Source: JBJXHB01 sp046160725
GTDB taxonomy: Bacteria; Pseudomonadota; Gammaproteobacteria; Burkholderiales; Burkholderiaceae_C
Assembly: GCA_046160725.1 (NCBI GenBank)
Contig: JBJXHB010000100.1
Coordinates: 1-9,445, forward strand
Reading direction: 5' to 3'
DNA length: 9,445 nucleotides
Below, piece by piece: positions 5,903 to 9,445 of this stretch. The translations under genes and the position numbers were made by a program. Under the pieces are notes generated by a model. That model saw only the letters and a program-made list of their open reading frames with translations. It was not told the origin of the DNA and made no database searches. How positions within the stretch are numbered: position 1 is the first letter of the stretch; the number at the start of each line of letters is the position of its first letter.

Positions 5903-6433
5903 TCATTGGTAGCCGATCCCCATCACGTAGTTGCGCAGCAGTGCCTCTTCGTGGTTGCCGGCCGCCAGCAGCGCCCGCAGCCCGTCACGGGCGTTGAGCA
6001 CACCGATCGGGTGTCTGGCGGCATCGAGAAGGAGTACGTGGATGAGGCCGCGCGTATGCATCATGGCCAGCACATCGGACAGTTGGTCCTCCAGTGCACA
6101 TGCCGTGAACTCGGGCGTCATCACCTCGCCCGCCCGTGTGGTGAAGAAGTCGGCCTGCCCCAGGCCCAGGCGCCGGACCAGCGTGGTCTCGGTGATGACG
6201 CCCACCGCAGCATCGGCGGCATCGCACACGACCACGACGCTGATCTGGGCACTCGACAGCAGCGCGGCCACCTCGACCAGCAAGGCGTCGGCAGCGACCG
6301 TCAGCAGCCGTGACCGGGCGATCGCTTCGATGCCGGACACCAACAAGGGGGCCACGGCACGCGCCTCGACGGCGGCCACCGGCGGGCTTTCGGGGAGTGA
6401 GCCGCCAGCGTTGACCGGGGGTTGTGCGTTCAC
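5903..6433 (-). CDS. Two-CBS-domain protein
   Basis: The product has 176 residues with a tandem CBS pair. CBS1 spans about 41-95 (SRLLTVAADALLVEVAALL, ISVVVVCDAADAAVGVITET). CBS2 spans about 102-157 (GEVMTPEFTACALEDQLSDV, IHVLLLDAARHPIGVLNARD, GLRALL). Such pairs usually bind adenine nucleotides (AMP, ATP, SAM) and act as energy or redox sensors; here no catalytic or channel domain is attached. The first 30 residues are Pro/Ala-rich and probably flexible. The GTG start at 6433 overlaps the TGA of the upstream mini-gene (GTGA), and there is little Shine-Dalgarno sequence of its own, which points to coupled translation. The epimerase remnant starts within ten bases of its stop. A partner for the sensor could be any neighbour in the run; none is proven. 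Confidence 0.85.
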   Translation of the reverse strand: MNAQPPVNAGGSLPESPPVAAVEARAVAPLLVSGIEAIARSRLLTVAADALLVEVAALLSSAQISVVVVCDAADAAVGVITETTLVRRLGLGQADFFTTRAGEVMTPEFTACALEDQLSDVLAMMHTRGLIHVLLLDAARHPIGVLNARDGLRALLAAGNHEEALLRNYVMGIGYQ

Positions 6434-6531
6434 AACGCCAGGGCCGATTCGAGCCGGGCCTTGTTCATCCTGGAGCGCTCCTTCAGGCCTCGCTGGCGAG
6501 CCTCGTTGCGACGCTGGACTTTCTGCGGCAT
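6430..6531 (-). CDS. 33-aa basic mini-protein
   Basis: ATG at 6531 to TGA at 6432-6430 encodes 33 residues starting MPQKVQRRNEARQRG and ending LESALAL. About a third of the residues are Arg or Lys, and it is predicted to be a single amphipathic or coiled helix. Two features argue that it is real: a strong GAAGGA ribosome binding site six bases before the ATG (6538-6543), and the exact GTGA overlap with the CBS gene. It lies 36 bases after the alpha/beta hydrolase stop, so it sits inside the operon. It may be a nucleic-acid-binding or regulatory peptide, or only a leader giving ribosome entry for the CBS gene. I do not recognise the family. A shadow plus-strand frame runs across the same bases and is less likely. 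Confidence 0.55.
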   Translation of the reverse strand: MPQKVQRRNEARQRGLKERSRMNKARLESALAL

Positions 6532-6537
6532 GGCGGT

Positions 6538-6543
6538 TCCTTC
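6538..6543 (-). promoter_or_regulatory. Shine-Dalgarno of the mini-gene
   Basis: GAAGGA on the minus strand, six bases before the ATG at 6531. It is the only good ribosome entry site ahead of the coupled mini-gene/CBS pair. Confidence 0.6.
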
Positions 6544-6567
6544 TCTCTTGGCGGCGATGATGAAGAC

Positions 6568-7713
6568 TCAGGTCCGCAAGAACGACAGCAGTGCCTGGTT
6601 GAAGGCCTGTGCGTGCGACAGGTTCAGCCCATGCGGCGCACCCTTCACCGTCACCAGCTGGCTATGGGGCACGGCTCGGTGGGTGCGCAGTCCCGAGCCT
6701 TCGATTGGCACGATCGCGTCCGCGTCGCCGTGGATCACCAGCGTGGGAACCGTGGCCTTCTTCAGGTCTTCACGGAAGTCGGTGGCATCGAACGAGTCCA
6801 TGCAGGCCAGCGCCGCGTGCTGCGCCGACTGGTGGCACAGGGAAACTGCCTCGCTGCGCTGCGCCTCGGTGACCTTCAGAACGCCGTTGGCCGAGAAGAA
6901 GTCCCTGGTGAACAGCTCAAAGAAGGAGCTGCGGTCTTCCTGGAGCGCCTTCCTCGTCTGTCGCGCCTTCGCTGGCGGGAGGGGGCCTTCCGGGTTGTCG
7001 GCTGTCTTCATCAGGTAAGGCGGCACGGCCGCGGCAAACACCACGCTGTGCAGGCGCGACTCGCCATGCCGCCCGATGTAGCGCGCCACTTCGCCCCCAC
7101 CCATCGAGAAGCCCACCAGCGTCACGTCCTGCAAGGCGCATTGGTCCAGCACCCGCTGCAGGTCGTCGGCCAGGGTGTCATAGCTGTAGCCGGTGTCCGG
7201 CTTGTCCGAGCGGCCGAAGCCTCTGCGGTCGTAGGCCACCACGCGATAGCCGGCGTCGCAAAGCACCGAGACCTGCGGCTCCCAGGCCTGTGCAGACAGC
7301 GGCCAGCCATGAATCAGCACCACCGGTCGACCGCTGCCGCCGCTGTCGTCAATGTGCAGACGCACGGAGTCCGCGAGCCCCACGCCGGCGCTGCTCGACC
7401 CATCCGGGCCCGATGCGGATCCGGCGGCAGCGCCGCCCAGTGCCCCTGCCGCGGCCCCCAGCGAGGCTCCGACCAGCACCCCAACAGGGCCAGCCACCGC
7501 GGCGCCGATGGCGGCACCCGTGGCCATGCCCGCCACCATGCCGCCACCCATCAGCACCGACTTGCCTTCGCGCGCGGCTTCCTGGGGTTCGAGCAGAAAC
7601 TGCGCCGCAGGGCTTGGGTCCTGCGACGGTATGCCGTGGCCGGGGACGGCCTGTTCAGCTAGGTCCTGGTCGGCGGGCAAGGTGCTGGGCGACAGAACGG
7701 TGGACGGGTTCAT
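6568..7713 (-). CDS. Alpha/beta hydrolase (haloperoxidase/esterase type) with glycine-zipper N-domain
   Basis: The product has 381 residues. A polar N-terminal segment (1-54) is followed by a glycine/alanine-rich hydrophobic stretch (55-98: MGGGMVAGMATGAAIGAAVA and more) with repeated GxxxG/A spacing, a glycine zipper able to insert into or pack in membranes. The rest (about 114-381) is an alpha/beta hydrolase closest to cofactor-free haloperoxidases/arylesterases: HGWPLSAQAWEPQ (oxyanion region), YDRRGFGRSDKPDTGYSYDT, nucleophile S203 in GFSMGGGE, D332 in HGDADAIVP and H361 in APHGLN, so the triad is complete. Family members hydrolyse esters and can make peracids; the native substrate is unknown. 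The ATG at 7713 was chosen because it has a purine-rich GAGAAGAG upstream; a frame start at 7761 lacks one. It is the first gene of the minus-strand run. Confidence 0.88.
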   Translation of the reverse strand: MNPSTVLSPSTLPADQDLAEQAVPGHGIPSQDPSPAAQFLLEPQEAAREGKSVLMGGGMVAGMATGAAIGAAVAGPVGVLVGASLGAAAGALGGAAAGSASGPDGSSSAGVGLADSVRLHIDDSGGSGRPVVLIHGWPLSAQAWEPQVSVLCDAGYRVVAYDRRGFGRSDKPDTGYSYDTLADDLQRVLDQCALQDVTLVGFSMGGGEVARYIGRHGESRLHSVVFAAAVPPYLMKTADNPEGPLPPAKARQTRKALQEDRSSFFELFTRDFFSANGVLKVTEAQRSEAVSLCHQSAQHAALACMDSFDATDFREDLKKATVPTLVIHGDADAIVPIEGSGLRTHRAVPHSQLVTVKGAPHGLNLSHAQAFNQALLSFLRT

Positions 7714-7968
7714 GGTTCTCTTCTCGGAAAGGGCAGGATGGAATGAACGCGGGGCTCGCACGCGAGCTGGTGCGCAACCCTAGGTCCGCGACAGCGGGCC
7801 GGTCTGTGCGCCAGGGGACGCTTGCTGACCAGGGTTGCGGGTGGGCCATGCGCGCTGTGACGGCATGGGACGGGCCGTGGCCGTCTGAACCGGGCGGCAA
7901 GGTTCCGCATGGGAGGCCGGTCCCGGCACCGTGGCTACCATGGCCGCGATTCCACCGACGGACCTGCC
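7714..7968. other. Divergent intergenic region, 255 bp
   Basis: The region separates the first gene of the minus-strand operon from the plus-strand alkene reductase and must hold both promoters. I could not pick out convincing -35/-10 boxes or an operator palindrome by eye; it is GC-rich throughout. Short frames cross it but lack ribosome binding sites and family likeness. Confidence 0.4.
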
Positions 7969-9045
7969 ATGACCTCCCTGTTCGACCCCTTGCAACTCGG
8001 CAGCCTGAGCCTGCCCAACCGCATCCTGATGGCGCCGCTGACGCGCCTGCGCGCCGACCCGCAAGGCGTGCCGGTGCCGTTGATGCAGCGCTACTACGCC
8101 CAGCGGGCGCAGGCCGGCCTGATCCTGACCGAGGCGACGGTGGTGCACCCCGGCGGACGCGGCTATCCCGGTGCGCCCGGCATCTGGACCGACGCCCAGG
8201 TGCGCGCCTGGCGCCAGGTGACGCAGGCGGTGCACGACGCCGGTGGGCGCATCGCGATGCAGCTGTGGCATGTCGGCCGCATCAGCCACCCGGACGTGCT
8301 GGGCGGCGCGCTGCCGGTGGCGCCCAGCGCCATCGCACCCAAGGGCGCCGTGAGCATCCTGCGCCCCAAACGCGACTACGTGGTGCCGCGCGCCCTGGAA
8401 GAGGCGGAGATCCTGGAGATCATCGCGGCCTTCGGGCATGGCGCGGCACAGGCGCGCGAGGCCGGTTTCGACGGCGTGGAGATCCACGGCGCCAACGGCT
8501 ACCTGATCGACCAGTTCCTGCAGGACGGCAGCAACCACCGCACCGACGGCTGGGGCGGCAGCATCGACAACCGCTGCCGGATGCACCTGGCGGTGACGGA
8601 TGCGGTGTTGCGGGCCTGGTCGGCCGACCGTGTCGGCATGCACCTGGCCCCGCGCTGCGATGCCCACACCATGGGCGACCGCGACCCTCATGCACTGTTC
8701 TCGCACCTGGTGCGGGCGCTCGACGCGCGCGGGCTGGCCTACATCTTCACCCGCGAGTCGAAGAAGGCGCCGCAGCTCAGTGCCCAGCTGCGGCCGCTGT
8801 TCCGCGGCGCCTGGGTGTCCAACGAGGGCTATGACTTCGCGATGGCGCAGGCCGCGCTGGCGGCCGGCGAGTGCGACGCGGTGTCCTTCGGCAAGGCCTT
8901 CATCGCCAACCCGGACCTGATGCAGCGACTGCGCGCAGGTGCGCCGCTGAATGCGCCGGTGCCGGAGACCTTCTACGGGCCGCTGGTGGCATCGCCCGAG
9001 ATCGGCTACACCGACTATCCCGCGCTGGATGCCCTGACCGCCTGA
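7969..9045 (+). CDS. Old Yellow Enzyme / NemA-like alkene reductase
   Basis: The 358-residue product is a full-length class I Old Yellow Enzyme (FMN-dependent, NAD(P)H-using ene-reductase). Visible motifs are PNRILMAPLTRLRAD (T25 near the flavin), MQLWHVGRISHP (Q98), DGVEIHGANGYLIDQFLQDG (substrate-binding H173 and N176, proton-donor Y178), HRTDGWGGSIDNR (190-202), VSFGKAFIANPDL (flavin-phosphate region) and FYG...GYTDYP near the end. Family members reduce activated C=C bonds of enals, enones, maleimides and nitro compounds, often in electrophile defence. The start at 7969 aligns with the usual N-terminus; the frame is open back to 7909, but those residues are unlike the family. One oddity: the motif normally reading R-L-S/A-P is H-L-A-P (H225, 8641-8643), replacing the arginine that contacts the flavin. 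No TetR/LysR-type regulator gene is beside it. Confidence 0.92.
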   Translation: MTSLFDPLQLGSLSLPNRILMAPLTRLRADPQGVPVPLMQRYYAQRAQAGLILTEATVVHPGGRGYPGAPGIWTDAQVRAWRQVTQAVHDAGGRIAMQLWHVGRISHPDVLGGALPVAPSAIAPKGAVSILRPKRDYVVPRALEEAEILEIIAAFGHGAAQAREAGFDGVEIHGANGYLIDQFLQDGSNHRTDGWGGSIDNRCRMHLAVTDAVLRAWSADRVGMHLAPRCDAHTMGDRDPHALFSHLVRALDARGLAYIFTRESKKAPQLSAQLRPLFRGAWVSNEGYDFAMAQAALAAGECDAVSFGKAFIANPDLMQRLRAGAPLNAPVPETFYGPLVASPEIGYTDYPALDALTA

Positions 9046-9228
9046 TGCCTGATTGCCTTCCGGCGTATCCATTCGGGTGGCGGCTTTGGGCTCGTTGCGG
9101 TCGTCTGGATGGCTGCTATCTGGGTTGATGCCGTGGCGCGGCAAGGCCGGGGCTGCCGAGCTGGGTGGCCAGAATGAGGCGCCTGTCCCTGCGGGCCAGG
9201 TGCCCTCCGTTCCTCAGCCCCGTGGCCC

Positions 9229-9283
9229 CGCGGCACAACTCACTACGCTCGCTGTCGCTCTCTGCGTTCAGGCATGTGCCGCG
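9229..9283. repeat. 9-bp inverted repeat, 37-nt loop
   Basis: CGCGGCACA (9229-9237) and TGTGCCGCG (9275-9283) are exact reverse complements. They enclose a segment with CTACGCTCGCTGTCGCTCTC, and lie about 180 bp beyond the alkene reductase stop. Confidence 0.45.
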
Positions 9284-9297
9284 AGTCAGAAGTTGAA

Positions 9298-9315
9298 GCG
9301 CGCGGATACGCGCGC
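9298..9315. repeat. 7-bp hairpin with GATA loop
   Basis: GCGCGCG (9298-9304) and CGCGCGC (9309-9315) form a perfect stem around the 4-nt loop GATA. This is a very stable RNA or DNA hairpin without a T-tract. Confidence 0.45.
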
Positions 9316-9402
9316 GGGCCCCAGGGCCTCCGGTTCTCGGCGCCTCCCACAGGCCGCCAACCCCACCGGCCCGAGCCTTGTGGGTCCGATGGAGGACGTC
9401 TG

Positions 9403-9420
9403 GCCGCCAAAACCGGCGGC
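9403..9420. repeat. 6-bp hairpin
   Basis: GCCGCC (9403-9408) and GGCGGC (9415-9420) pair around AAAACC. It is the third hairpin in this 3' tail. Confidence 0.35.
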
Positions 9421-9445
9421 GCTGGTGAGCTGGCTTGTGGAGGTG

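Larger units (their letters stand above)
9046..9445. other. Non-coding tail, about 400 bp, possibly a dispersed repeat
   Basis: No gene with a start, ribosome binding site and family likeness is seen. A minus-strand frame is open from the window edge to TAG at 9118-9116 (109 codons) but contains no ATG and is Arg/Gly-rich. Another minus-strand frame ends at TGA 9288-9286 in RVSARFNF, resembling the C-terminus of an outer-membrane beta-barrel protein, but the residues before it are not barrel-like. The composition and hairpins suggest an intergenic repeat element. Confidence 0.35.

Noticed and set aside
6424..7662. 412-aa plus-strand frame opposite the alpha/beta hydrolase
   Set aside because: Antisense shadow; the minus-strand frame has a complete hydrolase triad and ribosome binding site.
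7290..8834. 514-aa plus-strand frame spanning two genes
   Set aside because: Runs antisense to one gene and out of frame through another; Arg/Pro/Ala-rich with no family likeness.
7780..9144. 454-aa open frame on the minus strand opposite the alkene reductase
   Set aside because: Arg/His/Gly-rich antisense frame of a GC-rich gene; no motif. The plus-strand frame is an unmistakable Old Yellow Enzyme.
9289..9444. 3' end of an outer-membrane protein gene ending RVSARFNF
   Set aside because: The last eight residues fit a barrel C-terminus, but the preceding residues are Gly/Arg/Pro-rich rather than alternating. Too little is visible to call a gene.
1..9445. CRISPR arrays, tRNA/rRNA genes, insertion-sequence ends
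   Set aside because: No regularly spaced repeats, no tRNA-like cloverleaf and no transposase-like frame was seen by eye on either strand.

Overview
The window is GC-rich and gene-dense, with G/C-dominated third codon positions, purine-rich ribosome binding sites and several overlapping gene starts. Together with the protein families present, this suggests a betaproteobacterium of the Burkholderiales (Rubrivivax/Leptothrix/Comamonadaceae-like). That placement is inferred from composition and gene content, not from a marker gene. No rRNA, tRNA, CRISPR array or transposase was seen.

Layout. (1) 2-1087, plus: the 3' part of an amidase-signature hydrolase, cut by the window edge. (2) 1136-2449, minus: a lipoprotein of the glucose/sorbosone dehydrogenase type, convergent with the amidase and best started at a TTG codon behind a good Shine-Dalgarno. 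(3) 2596-3096, plus: a hypothetical protein, followed by a broken membrane-anchored gene (3261-3527) that looks like the N-terminus of a nucleoside hydrolase. (4) 3562-7713, minus: a tightly packed run, probably one operon. In transcription order it encodes a glycine-zipper alpha/beta hydrolase, a 33-residue basic mini-protein, a two-CBS-domain protein, a truncated NAD(P)-dependent epimerase/dehydrogenase, a 74-residue hypothetical protein, a flavodoxin-fold oxidoreductase with a cysteine cluster, an 18-codon ORF and a DUF1003 membrane protein. Several junctions overlap (GTGA, ATGA) or lie 1-5 nt apart. (5) 7969-9045, plus: an Old Yellow Enzyme (NemA-like alkene reductase), divergent from the operon. 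(6) 9046-9445: no clear gene, but three hairpins packed into about 190 bp.

How the genes may work together. The minus-strand run mixes a predicted esterase/perhydrolase carrying a membrane-active glycine zipper, a nucleotide-sensing CBS protein, a flavin reductase and a DUF1003 membrane protein. This looks like a general stress or membrane/redox accessory module, and it is the best candidate here for a poorly described system. The function is inferred; only the gene order and coupling are seen directly. Two genes of the neighbourhood are cut down to their N-termini, so the locus appears to have been eroded or rearranged. The flavin reductase and the nearby alkene reductase are both FMN-type redox enzymes, but they are not co-transcribed.
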